Positions 1 to 6,543 of a stretch of 9,622 nt of DNA are shown in pieces; positions within the stretch are counted from its first letter, which is position 1, and each line of letters starts with the position of its first letter. Source of the DNA: Bacillota bacterium (GTDB lineage Bacteria; Bacillota_I; Bacilli_A; RFN20; CAG-826); NCBI GenBank assembly GCA_023396795.1, contig JAEWUY010000015.1, forward strand, positions 1 through 9,622, read 5' to 3'. A model generated the notes under the pieces. It was not told the origin of the DNA. It did not search any database and saw only the letters and a list, made by a program, of their open reading frames with translations. The translations under genes and the position numbers were made by a program.

Positions 1-436
1 GATGAGCGCTATTCGCTTATTCAATGTTGATGATCTTCTGAAAACAATTAAATCGCTTCTCAATGAGGGTCCGCGTTATTACCCAGTTGGTTCAATCAGC
101 GATCGCGATGAAAGTTTCTTTATAAAAGAACTTATTCGCGAACAAGTTTTAAATCAACTACGCGAAGAAGTACCTCATCAAATTGCTGTTGCTGTAGAGA
201 AGTTTCAAGACAAGAGTAAGGCGGTAGTCATTGAAGCCTTAATTGTTGTTGAGAAACCATCACAAAAAGCAATTGTAATTGGCAAAGACGGGACGCGCAT
301 TAAAGCCTTAGGCATAAAAGCTCGTGAAGCCTTAGAAGAAAGATACAATAAACGTGTCTTTTTGCAGCTGTTTGTTGTCACTAAAAAAGATTGGATGAAT
401 AATCCGCGACTTTTAAAAGAATACGGATATAAATAA
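1..436 (+). CDS. era: GTPase Era, C-terminal part (5' end outside window)
   Basis: Era is an essential GTPase that binds the 3' end of 16S rRNA and assists maturation of the 30S subunit. Only about 144 C-terminal residues are visible. The reading frame is open to the left edge, so the Met codon at base 2 is probably internal. The piece begins at the G5-type SA motif that closes the GTPase domain. A linker containing EGPRYYP and DRDESFF follows, then the C-terminal type II KH domain with its RNA-binding GxxG loop (IVIGKDGTRIKALG, about residues 91-104) and the usual ending KKDWMNNPRLLKEYGY. The G1-G4 GTP-binding motifs would lie upstream. The TAA stop shares one base with the recO start (TAATG), which suggests translational coupling. 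Identification is firm; only the missing N-terminus is unseen. Confidence 0.96.
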   Translation, partial: MSAIRLFNVDDLLKTIKSLLNEGPRYYPVGSISDRDESFFIKELIREQVLNQLREEVPHQIAVAVEKFQDKSKAVVIEALIVVEKPSQKAIVIGKDGTRIKALGIKAREALEERYNKRVFLQLFVVTKKDWMNNPRLLKEYGYK

Positions 437-1155
437 TGGAAATTGTCGGTATCGTTGCACGTTTAACGCCGTTTAAGGAAAAAGATGCGATGATTAATAT
501 CGTTTCTCCAGAACGGACTTTTTCTTTTTTAGCCCGTGGAGTTTTAGGTATCGCCAGCAAAAATATGGCTAGTGTTCAACCCTTCACACAATCGCGTTTT
601 CTGCTTACCAAAGGTAAAGAAGGTTTATCACTTCGCAGTGGAATGGTTTTAGAATCATACGCTAACGCCAAGGAAAAACTAGAAGGATTAACGACAATGT
701 CATTTATCGGCGAACTTACCAATAAAGTTATTGGCAGCGAAGAAGCTCCCAAGATATACGAAAGTTTAACGAAAGTTTTAGAACTTCTTGATCAAGGATT
801 CCATAGTTTAACAATTGCTTTACTATATTTTGCGGCGACGATGAAGGCGGCCGGCTATGGTCTTGAGGTCACAAAATGCGTTATTTCTGGTCAAAGAAGC
901 GATATAAGCGCGATTTCTTATCTTGATGGGGGATTTGTCGCTACACCATATTTCGACGCTGTAAGCCACCAAAAATGCAGTGAAAGAAAATTAAAAATTA
1001 TTCGTCAGATTTTCCTCGCTAAGCCCGAAGACTATAATCGCGTCACCTTTCAACGGTGGGAATGTTTAGAAATTATTAAAGAATTTGCTATTTATATACA
1101 AGATGCAGCTGGAATACGTCTAAAAAGCATCGATATTTTAGAAAAAGCCTCGTAA
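436..1155 (+). CDS. recO: DNA repair protein RecO
   Basis: RecO is a recombination mediator that works with RecR (and RecF) to load RecA onto SSB-coated single-stranded DNA during gap repair, and it anneals complementary strands. The 239-residue product has the normal length. An N-terminal OB-fold region (about residues 1-80) opens with the family-typical pattern of an extended strand followed by a 'KEKDAMINIVSPE' turn. A helical C-terminal region follows. The zinc-finger segment seen in many Gram-positive RecO proteins (CxxCG ... GGxxCxxC) is degenerate. Cys148 is present, but the partner positions read Ser151, Ala169 and Tyr172. The start is ATG at 436, overlapping the era stop. No Shine-Dalgarno sequence is visible, so translation probably depends on ribosomes finishing era. 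Identification rests on the fold pattern, the length and the conserved era-recO pairing. Confidence 0.9.
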   Translation: MEIVGIVARLTPFKEKDAMINIVSPERTFSFLARGVLGIASKNMASVQPFTQSRFLLTKGKEGLSLRSGMVLESYANAKEKLEGLTTMSFIGELTNKVIGSEEAPKIYESLTKVLELLDQGFHSLTIALLYFAATMKAAGYGLEVTKCVISGQRSDISAISYLDGGFVATPYFDAVSHQKCSERKLKIIRQIFLAKPEDYNRVTFQRWECLEIIKEFAIYIQDAAGIRLKSIDILEKAS

Positions 1156-1181
1156 AAGAGATAAAATACACTCATAATAGG

Positions 1182-1210
1182 TTGACAAGCTCCCTTTCAA
1201 CACATAACAT
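1182..1210 (+). promoter_or_regulatory. Sigma-A-type promoter for glyQS
   Basis: A perfect -35 hexamer TTGACA (1182-1187) is separated by exactly 17 bases from TAACAT (1205-1210), a 4/6 match to TATAAT. Transcription would start near 1217, giving a leader of about 28 bases that includes the Shine-Dalgarno sequence. The site lies in the only sizeable gap (89 bases) in this half of the window. The gap is too short for a T-box, the usual tRNA-sensing riboswitch of Gram-positive synthetase genes, and no specifier or antiterminator structure is visible. The call rests on hexamer match and spacing. Confidence 0.7.
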
Positions 1211-1232
1211 TGAACGGCTTGCATCTCTTTGC

Positions 1233-1237
1233 GGAGG
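1233..1237 (+). promoter_or_regulatory. Ribosome binding site of glyQS
   Basis: GGAGG lies 7 bases before the ATG at 1245. It fixes the start there rather than at the in-frame TTG at 1182. That TTG is part of the -35 hexamer and has no ribosome binding site, and the 21 residues it would add do not resemble a GlyRS N-terminus. Confidence 0.88.
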
Positions 1238-1244
1238 AAAACAT

Positions 1245-2612
1245 ATGAAATATGATTTTGACACGATTGTGAATCATTTAGTGACGACTGGTTTTGTCTA
1301 TCAAGGTTCAGAAATTTATGGTGGCTTATCAAATACATGGGACTATGGACCATTAGGTTCAGAACTCAAAAATAACTTAAAAAAAGTGTGGTGGAAGAAG
1401 TTTGTCCAAGAATCACCGACAAATGTCGGTATAGACGCTTCTATTTTGATGAATCCTAAAGTTTGGGAAGCAACTGGGCACGTTTCGGCTTTTAATGATC
1501 CTCTTATTGATTGCAAAAACTGCCGCGCTCGCCATCGGGCTGACGACTTAATTAATAAGACTCATCCTGAAATTAATGTAACATCCCTTAGCAATGCTGA
1601 GATGAATGCCATTATCAAAGATAAGCAAATTCCTTGTCCTGTTTGCGGTAAATCGGATTTCACCGACATTCGTCAGTTTAATATGATGTTTAAAACGCAT
1701 ATCGGCGTGGTTGAAGATTCAAAGTCCGTCGTCTATCTTCGTCCTGAAACTGCCCAGGGCATTTTTGTGAATTTTCGCAACATTCAAAGAACAACACGGC
1801 GGAAATTACCTTTAGGTATATGTAATATCGGTAAAAGTTTTCGCAACGAAATCACCCCCGGGAATTTTATCTTTCGTACCCGCGAGTTTGAACAGGCTGA
1901 ATTAGAATTTTTCTGCAAACCAGGAACGGATCTTGAGTGGTTTGACTATTGGAAAAATTATGCATTAAAATTTTTAAAAAGTTTAAACATTGATTCGGAT
2001 AAACTACGCTACCGCGATCACGATAAAAGCGAACTTGCTTTTTATTCAAAAGCAACGTGCGATATCGAATATCAATTCCCCTTTGGCTGGGGCGAACTAT
2101 TAGGTATTGCTGATCGTACTGACTACGATTTAAAACGGCATATGGAATATAGCGGCGAATCACTTGAATATCTCGATAGTGAAACAGGCGAAAAATATGT
2201 TCCTTATTGCATCGAACCTTCTTTTGGCGTTGATCGCTTAATGCTTACCGTAATGTGCGATGCTTATCAAGAAGAGCAATTAGAAAAAGATACACGCATT
2301 GTTATGAAACTTCACCCGGCGTTAGCCCCTTATAAAGTAGCAATCTTGCCTTTAAGCAAGCAACTCAACGAAAAAGCCAAAGAAGTAGTCAATATACTTA
2401 ATAAATATTTTCCAGTGACATACGACGAAACTGGAAGTATTGGTAAGCGTTATCGTCGTCAAGACGCTATCGGAACGCCATTTGCAGTTACTGTGGACTT
2501 TGATACAGCCACCGATCAAAGCGTTACTATTCGCGATCGTGACACAATGAATCAAATTCGTTTACCTATTAGCGAGCTTGTCAGTTATTTTAGTGTCAAA
2601 TTGTTCTATTAG
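1245..2612 (+). CDS. glyQS: Glycyl-tRNA synthetase, single-chain (alpha2) type
   Basis: This class II synthetase attaches glycine to tRNA-Gly in the cytoplasm. At 455 residues it is the homodimeric type (as in staphylococci, mycoplasmas and eukaryotes), not the separate GlyQ/GlyS pair of E. coli and Bacillus; no second subunit gene is next to it. The N-terminus carries GSEIYGG and WDYGPLG (about 21-38), then WEATGHV (74-80). A zinc-knuckle insertion has Cys90/Cys93 and Cys131/Cys134. Class II motif 2 contains FRNE (199-202) and the REFEQAE segment (213-219). Motif 3 is EPSFGVDRL (324-332). The anticodon-binding domain spans roughly 363-455, including KRYRRQDAIGTPF. The start is ATG 1245, set by GGAGG 7 bases upstream. 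It appears to have its own promoter. The TAG stop is the first triplet of a short tandem repeat. Confidence 0.97.
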   Translation: MKYDFDTIVNHLVTTGFVYQGSEIYGGLSNTWDYGPLGSELKNNLKKVWWKKFVQESPTNVGIDASILMNPKVWEATGHVSAFNDPLIDCKNCRARHRADDLINKTHPEINVTSLSNAEMNAIIKDKQIPCPVCGKSDFTDIRQFNMMFKTHIGVVEDSKSVVYLRPETAQGIFVNFRNIQRTTRRKLPLGICNIGKSFRNEITPGNFIFRTREFEQAELEFFCKPGTDLEWFDYWKNYALKFLKSLNIDSDKLRYRDHDKSELAFYSKATCDIEYQFPFGWGELLGIADRTDYDLKRHMEYSGESLEYLDSETGEKYVPYCIEPSFGVDRLMLTVMCDAYQEEQLEKDTRIVMKLHPALAPYKVAILPLSKQLNEKAKEVVNILNKYFPVTYDETGSIGKRYRRQDAIGTPFAVTVDFDTATDQSVTIRDRDTMNQIRLPISELVSYFSVKLFY

Positions 2613-2629
2613 TATTATTTTAGTATTAT
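2601..2629 (+). promoter_or_regulatory. Candidate weak promoter for dnaG-sigA
   Basis: TTGTTC (2601-2606, 3/6 match to TTGACA) is followed after exactly 17 bases by TATTAT (2624-2629, 5/6 match to TATAAT). It overlaps the last codons of glyQS and the tandem repeat. Transcription would start near 2636, just upstream of the dnaG Shine-Dalgarno sequence. The surroundings are AT-rich, so chance -10 matches are likely, and the block could equally be transcribed by read-through from glyQS. Confidence 0.35.
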
Positions 2630-2635
2630 TTTAGT
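2610..2635 (+). repeat. 11-base tandem repeat starting at the glyQS stop codon
   Basis: TAGTATTATTT occurs twice in tandem (2610-2620 and 2621-2631), followed by a four-base partial third copy, TAGT (2632-2635). The first TAG is the glyQS stop codon. A 10-base sequence shared with the repeat, TTATTTTAGT, also occurs once inside the gene at 2585-2594, so it is present three times in 51 bases. Each unit carries a -10-like TATTAT. The pattern looks like a local slippage or duplication product. Confidence 0.85.
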
Positions 2636-2651
2636 AAGGAAAGGAGGACGG

Positions 2652-2668
2652 CATATCTATGAGATATG
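2652..2668 (+). promoter_or_regulatory. Hairpin presenting the dnaG start codon in its loop
   Basis: CATATCT (2652-2658) and AGATATG (2662-2668) form a perfect 7-base-pair stem whose three-base loop is exactly the dnaG initiation codon ATG (2659-2661). A second perfect stem, TCATCA/TGATGA (2671-2676 and 2682-2687, loop TTAGT), begins two bases later. The Shine-Dalgarno sequence AAGGAGG (2641-2647) stays single-stranded just upstream. Its 11-base distance to the ATG is longer than at other genes here, as expected if a fold sits between them. Complementarity is seen directly; a role in translation is inferred. Confidence 0.5.
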
Positions 2669-4458
2669 ATTCATCATTAGTTGATGATATTCTAAAACAG
2701 GCCGATATCGTTAATGTTGTTTCAAGTTACATTAATGTGATTCGTAAAGGTCGTAATTATGTCGCTCTTTGTCCTTTCCATGATGACAAAAATCCCTCGA
2801 TGATGATTTCGAAGGAAAAACAGATTTTTAAATGTTTTGTTTGTGGAGCTGGTGGCAACGCGATTAGCTTTGTTGAAAAATACGAAAAAATTCCTTTTGC
2901 AGAAGCAATTCGTAAGACGGCAGAAATTATCGGTTTCCATGATGTTCGGCTCAATAAACCGCTCGAGCATGTTCAGATTGATGAAACCATCACGCCGTTA
3001 TACGAATGTATTGAAGATTTAACAACGTATTATCAATTTGGTTTATCAACTGAAGAAGGTAGTGGAGCGCGTGAATATTTAGCTAAACGAAATATCGCCC
3101 TTGAACAACAAGAGCGATTTCGTTTAGGCTATGCCATTAAAGATGGTAAAGGCACTATTTCTTTTCTGGAACAAAAAGGTTATAGTCTTAAGACTATAGA
3201 AAGCATAGGTGTTGCTTTAGCAAAAGCCAACGGCACATCAGATTCTAATGCCGGTAGACTCATTTTTCCGATTCAAGATATTGATGGTAAAGTAATCGGA
3301 TATAGTGCCCGTAAACTATTTGATGAAACCGAAGGTCCAAAATACGTTAACTCACCCGAAACAAAACTTTTTCATAAAAGTTCAGTTTTATATAACTTTC
3401 ATAATGCTAAGCTAACCGCCAAACATGATGGTTACATTTATGTACTAGAAGGATTTATGGATGTCTTTGCCCTTGATCATATCGGCATTAAATCAGCCAT
3501 CGCCATCATGGGAACAGCTTTAACAAAAGAACAGGCTATGATTCTTCGGCGTTTAAATGTTGAAATTCGCCTTTGTCTTGATGGTGATAGCGCTGGGCAG
3601 ATGGCTATGATGCGTATTATGAGTGTTTTTGATGCTGCCGGAATTAAATATCGTCTCGTCTCGGAGCCCAGAAACGAAAAGGATCCTGATGAAATATTAC
3701 AAGAAGACGGCGAAGAAAAATTGCGTAAATACTTAAATAGTCTGGTCGATCCTTTCGAATTTGCTTTGAACTACTATCAACACACGAACCCTCTGGGTTC
3801 ATTAGAAGATCGTCAAAAGGTTGTTAACCATTTTTTACCGATGCTAATTCAAATTAATAAAGGGATTGATCTTGATGATCGCATTTATAAACTGGCTAAA
3901 GTCACACGCTTTGAACCAAAAGCAATCGCTAAATTTATTGAGGAGGCGCGCCGCCAAACTTCAACTATCACACCTCAAGTAGCAAATTTACCGGAAATGG
4001 AATTTAAACCATTCCGCAATGACCTCCGGCGCTTGCAAAATGCCGAACGCCAACTTCTTTACAATATGTTTCAAGATAAAAACGCCGTCGACTTTTATGA
4101 ACAAAATGTGCAATTTTTCTATATCGAGGTATATCGGCACATTGCTCTGCATATTATTGATTATCTATCCAAACATGAGCAACTTGACGTTTCCTTGCTT
4201 ATTAACGAAATTTCATTAAAAGAATCCGCTAATAAAGACGAAATTATCAACGAAATCACAAGTTTAAATGTTAAAAACCTTTATCCCAAAGCTACTGAAG
4301 AAGGTCTTAATGAGGTTCGTGACGTTATCAAAGAAGAAACGCAAAATCTCTATGAGAAAGAAACGTTGAAAAATTCGCTAATCGGCAAAACACCACGCGA
4401 ACAAGCACGCATCATCGACGATTATAATCGTCGTAAAATGAAAAAAATTGGCAAATAG
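2659..4458 (+). CDS. dnaG: DNA primase DnaG
   Basis: DnaG synthesises the short RNA primers that start Okazaki fragments, acting with the replicative helicase. The 599-residue product has all three expected parts. The N-terminal zinc-binding domain has ligands Cys38, His41, Cys59 and Cys62 (CPFH ... CFVC). The RNA-polymerase core (about 110-430) includes KYVNSPETKLFHK (228-240). Its Toprim fold carries the catalytic Glu264 in LEGFMDV and the metal-binding Asp308/Asp310 in LCLDGDSAG. The C-terminal helicase-interaction region (about 450-599) is diverged and helical, as usual. The start is ATG 2659 with AAGGAGG 11 bases upstream; no alternative start lies between them. It is followed after 16 bases by the primary sigma factor, the classic dnaG-rpoD pairing. 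The start codon lies in a hairpin loop, described separately. Confidence 0.98.
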   Translation: MRYDSSLVDDILKQADIVNVVSSYINVIRKGRNYVALCPFHDDKNPSMMISKEKQIFKCFVCGAGGNAISFVEKYEKIPFAEAIRKTAEIIGFHDVRLNKPLEHVQIDETITPLYECIEDLTTYYQFGLSTEEGSGAREYLAKRNIALEQQERFRLGYAIKDGKGTISFLEQKGYSLKTIESIGVALAKANGTSDSNAGRLIFPIQDIDGKVIGYSARKLFDETEGPKYVNSPETKLFHKSSVLYNFHNAKLTAKHDGYIYVLEGFMDVFALDHIGIKSAIAIMGTALTKEQAMILRRLNVEIRLCLDGDSAGQMAMMRIMSVFDAAGIKYRLVSEPRNEKDPDEILQEDGEEKLRKYLNSLVDPFEFALNYYQHTNPLGSLEDRQKVVNHFLPMLIQINKGIDLDDRIYKLAKVTRFEPKAIAKFIEEARRQTSTITPQVANLPEMEFKPFRNDLRRLQNAERQLLYNMFQDKNAVDFYEQNVQFFYIEVYRHIALHIIDYLSKHEQLDVSLLINEISLKESANKDEIINEITSLNVKNLYPKATEEGLNEVRDVIKEETQNLYEKETLKNSLIGKTPREQARIIDDYNRRKMKKIGK

Positions 4459-4462
4459 CCAA
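4448..4462 (+). promoter_or_regulatory. Short hairpin at the dnaG-sigA junction
   Basis: TTGGC (4448-4452) pairs with GCCAA (4458-4462) across the five-base loop AAATA. The dnaG stop codon TAG (4456-4458) straddles the loop and stem, and the sigA Shine-Dalgarno sequence starts two bases after the stem. There is no U-tract, so it is not an intrinsic terminator. It may be a processing or stability element at the junction, or chance; a five-pair stem is weak evidence. Confidence 0.3.
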
Positions 4463-4463
4463 A

Positions 4464-4469
4464 GAGGAG
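4464..4469 (+). promoter_or_regulatory. Ribosome binding site of sigA
   Basis: GAGGAG ends 5 bases before the ATG at 4475. It sets the start there instead of at the in-frame TTG at 4448, which lies inside the end of dnaG, belongs to a hairpin stem and has no ribosome binding site. Confidence 0.85.
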
Positions 4470-4474
4470 AATAT

Positions 4475-5887
4475 ATGAGCGCAAAGAAAACACCTGTCAT
4501 TGAAAACGAAGTCAAAAAGCAAAAAAAGGCAAAGCAGATAGCCGAATCTAATGAAAAAGAAGTAAAGATTACGCCCGAAATTAAAACTAAAGCTTCGAAA
4601 AAAGGTCTAAAAGATCTTTCCTCTGTTAAGGAAAACAAAAAAGCCAAGAAGAAAAAGGATGACGAAGAAGAACCCATCATCATCATTGATGAAGATGAAG
4701 AAGTCGAATCATTAGATACCGTAAAAAAACGAATTCTCAAAACTTTTAAAGAACGTGGTTTTATTGATATGAGCGAGGTTTTAGATGAAACTTCACACCT
4801 AGATCTTTCCGATATAGATCTAGAAGGTTTAATTACCTTTTTAAAAAGCAAAGGAGTCGATGTTATTTCCGATATTGACGCCGAGGCTGAACTTGATGAT
4901 ATCGATGTCGAAATTATTAGTAAGGAACTTGAGAAGGGTCCAGCAATTATCGACGAAGATATTCTTGATGAAGAAGAAGAAGAGCCTGACGAAGAACAAC
5001 TTGAAGAAATCGATGATTTATCAAAAATCGCTACCGGAGAAGTAAAAGTAAACGATTCGGTTAAGATGTATCTTAAAGAAATCGGAAGAGTTGATTTGCT
5101 CCGTCCTGAAGAAGAACCAATTTTGGCCCAACGCATTCTTGATGGCGATATGGCCGCTAAAAACGCCTTAATTAATGCTAACTTGCGCCTTGTTATTAAT
5201 ATTGCCAAACACTATAGCCGCGGAAAGGCAATGGACTTTCTTGATTTAATTCAAGAAGGTAATCTTGGCTTAATGAAAGCTGTTGATAAATTTGACTATA
5301 CAAAGGGTTTTAAATTTTCGACTTATGCCACATGGTGGATTCGTCAGTCAATTACACGGGCAATCGCCGATCAAGCCCGAACAATACGCATTCCTGTTCA
5401 TATGGTCGAAACAATTAATAAAATGAAGCGTGTTCAACGCCAACTCGTTCAACGCTTTGGACGCGAACCCACAGCCGAAGAGATTTCTGATGAATTAGAA
5501 GGATTCTTATCGCCAGAACGTATTCGCGAAATTCAAAGAATTGCTTTAGATCCTGTTTCTTTAGAAACGCCGATTGGCGAAGAAGAAGATTCACACCTTG
5601 GAGATTTTATCGAAGATAAGGAAGCTGAATCACCAGTGGAATTTACGACCAAATCTCTCTTAAAAGACGAATTATACGAAGTCATGAAAGATCTTACTGA
5701 TCGTGAAGAGCGCGTCTTACGTTTACGTTATGGACTCGACGATAATCGGCCAAGAACTTTAGAAGAAGTCGGACGTGAATTTGGTGTTACGCGCGAACGT
5801 ATTCGACAAATCGAAGCGAAAGCAATTCGCAAACTTCGCCACCCAACTAGAGCAAAACGGCTTGGAGATTTTCGCGATTCACGATGA
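4475..5887 (+). CDS. sigA: Primary RNA polymerase sigma factor (SigA/RpoD)
   Basis: This is the housekeeping sigma-70 factor that directs RNA polymerase to -35/-10 promoters. The product is 470 residues, about 100 longer than Bacillus SigA (371). The extra length is N-terminal: residues 1-61 are Lys-rich, then an acidic patch leads to a recognisable region 1.1 (about 79-137). A second very acidic linker (about 159-181) precedes region 1.2 (DSVKMYLKEIGRVDLL, 194-209). Region 2 (about 230-305) has DLIQEGNLGLMKAV and the -10-reading helix TWWIRQSITRAIADQ; Gln291 and Thr294 match the -10 contacts of the family. Region 3 begins at IPVHMVETINK. Region 4.2 has the helix-turn-helix TLEEVGREFGVTRERIRQIE (428-447) and the usual RHPTRAKRL ending. 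The stop TGA overlaps the trmK ATG by four bases (ATGA). Confidence 0.98.
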   Translation: MSAKKTPVIENEVKKQKKAKQIAESNEKEVKITPEIKTKASKKGLKDLSSVKENKKAKKKKDDEEEPIIIIDEDEEVESLDTVKKRILKTFKERGFIDMSEVLDETSHLDLSDIDLEGLITFLKSKGVDVISDIDAEAELDDIDVEIISKELEKGPAIIDEDILDEEEEEPDEEQLEEIDDLSKIATGEVKVNDSVKMYLKEIGRVDLLRPEEEPILAQRILDGDMAAKNALINANLRLVINIAKHYSRGKAMDFLDLIQEGNLGLMKAVDKFDYTKGFKFSTYATWWIRQSITRAIADQARTIRIPVHMVETINKMKRVQRQLVQRFGREPTAEEISDELEGFLSPERIREIQRIALDPVSLETPIGEEEDSHLGDFIEDKEAESPVEFTTKSLLKDELYEVMKDLTDREERVLRLRYGLDDNRPRTLEEVGREFGVTRERIRQIEAKAIRKLRHPTRAKRLGDFRDSR

Positions 5888-6543
5888 TTAGTATTGGTAA
5901 GCGTCTTCAAGCTATTGCTGCCTTTGTTGATCAAGGGGCGATTGTTGCTGACGTTGGAGCGGATCATGGTAAGCTTCTTGTTTATTTAGCCGAGAAATCC
6001 GTGATTACTAAGGGTTATGGCATTGAAAATAAAGCCGGACCTTTTCAAGCGCTTGCGCATAATCTAAAAAACACAGAGTCCAAATTGCTAGAAGCCGTCT
6101 TTGAAGATGGTATTAATAATCTAAAAGAGAACGTTGATACTCTTGTCCTGGCGGGGTTAGGTGGAGACACTATTATCGCTATCTTAAAAGCTCATCCAGA
6201 TAAATTAGCAAACATTAAAACAATTATTACCGATTCACACACGGCTTTAGGAGATGTAAGAAGATATATTGTCGCCCTTGGTTATCTCATTAAAAATGAG
6301 AAACTAATCATGGAACGTAATAAATATTATGAAATTACAAAATTTGTTAAATGCACAGAGCCTGTAACTTATAGCGATTTTGAATACCGCCGTGGTCCTA
6401 TAATTATTCGCACTTCCGAGTTTAAGCCTTATGCCAAAAAAGAAATCGCCAAAATAGACGCTTTATTAAAAAAAGACTTGCCTTCAGCAATCAAAAAAGT
6501 TCTCAATGAAGAAAAGGAGATTTTAAAAACTTATGAAAACTAA
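5884..6543 (+). CDS. trmK: tRNA (adenine-22-N1)-methyltransferase TrmK
   Basis: TrmK uses S-adenosylmethionine to methylate N1 of adenosine 22 in the D-stem/core of several tRNAs. The 219-residue product has the family's Rossmann layout. It opens with ISIGKRLQAIAAFV, followed by SAM-binding motif I VADVGADHGKL (21-31). The acidic strand-2 position is near Glu48. The motif IV region is DTLVLAGLGGDTI (85-97), and a TDSHTALGDVRRYI segment (116-129) stands where TrmK proteins have their (QPN/SxH)..LR signature. A conserved KYYEI (147-151) follows and a helical C-terminal domain completes the protein. It overlaps sigA by four bases. The nearest GGAG (5864-5867) is 16 bases from the ATG, so translation probably relies on coupling. 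The location between sigA and a NIF3-family gene matches Bacillus yqfN-yqfO. Confidence 0.92.
   Translation: MISIGKRLQAIAAFVDQGAIVADVGADHGKLLVYLAEKSVITKGYGIENKAGPFQALAHNLKNTESKLLEAVFEDGINNLKENVDTLVLAGLGGDTIIAILKAHPDKLANIKTIITDSHTALGDVRRYIVALGYLIKNEKLIMERNKYYEITKFVKCTEPVTYSDFEYRRGPIIIRTSEFKPYAKKEIAKIDALLKKDLPSAIKKVLNEEKEILKTYEN

Noticed and set aside
1189..1237. CTCC (1190-1193) complementary to GGAG of the glyQS ribosome binding site
   Set aside because: Only four pairs over 39 bases, and the upstream half would not be in transcripts from the predicted start near 1217.
1182..1244. In-frame TTG start extending GlyRS by 21 residues
   Set aside because: The TTG is the -35 hexamer of a good promoter, and a strong GGAGG sits before the ATG at 1245.
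1138..1353. Minus-strand open frame of 71 codons spanning the recO-glyQS gap
   Set aside because: It overlaps the glyQS promoter and N-terminus, has no ribosome binding site or recognisable protein features, and is best explained as a chance frame.
4378..5208. A 276-codon open frame on the minus strand, very rich in Ser and Phe
   Set aside because: It is antisense to the acidic/basic low-complexity part of sigA; GAA/GAT/AAA repeats read backwards as TTC/ATC/TTT and TCA/TCT-type codons without stops. It has no ribosome binding site and no recognisable domain, and it covers a firmly identified gene.
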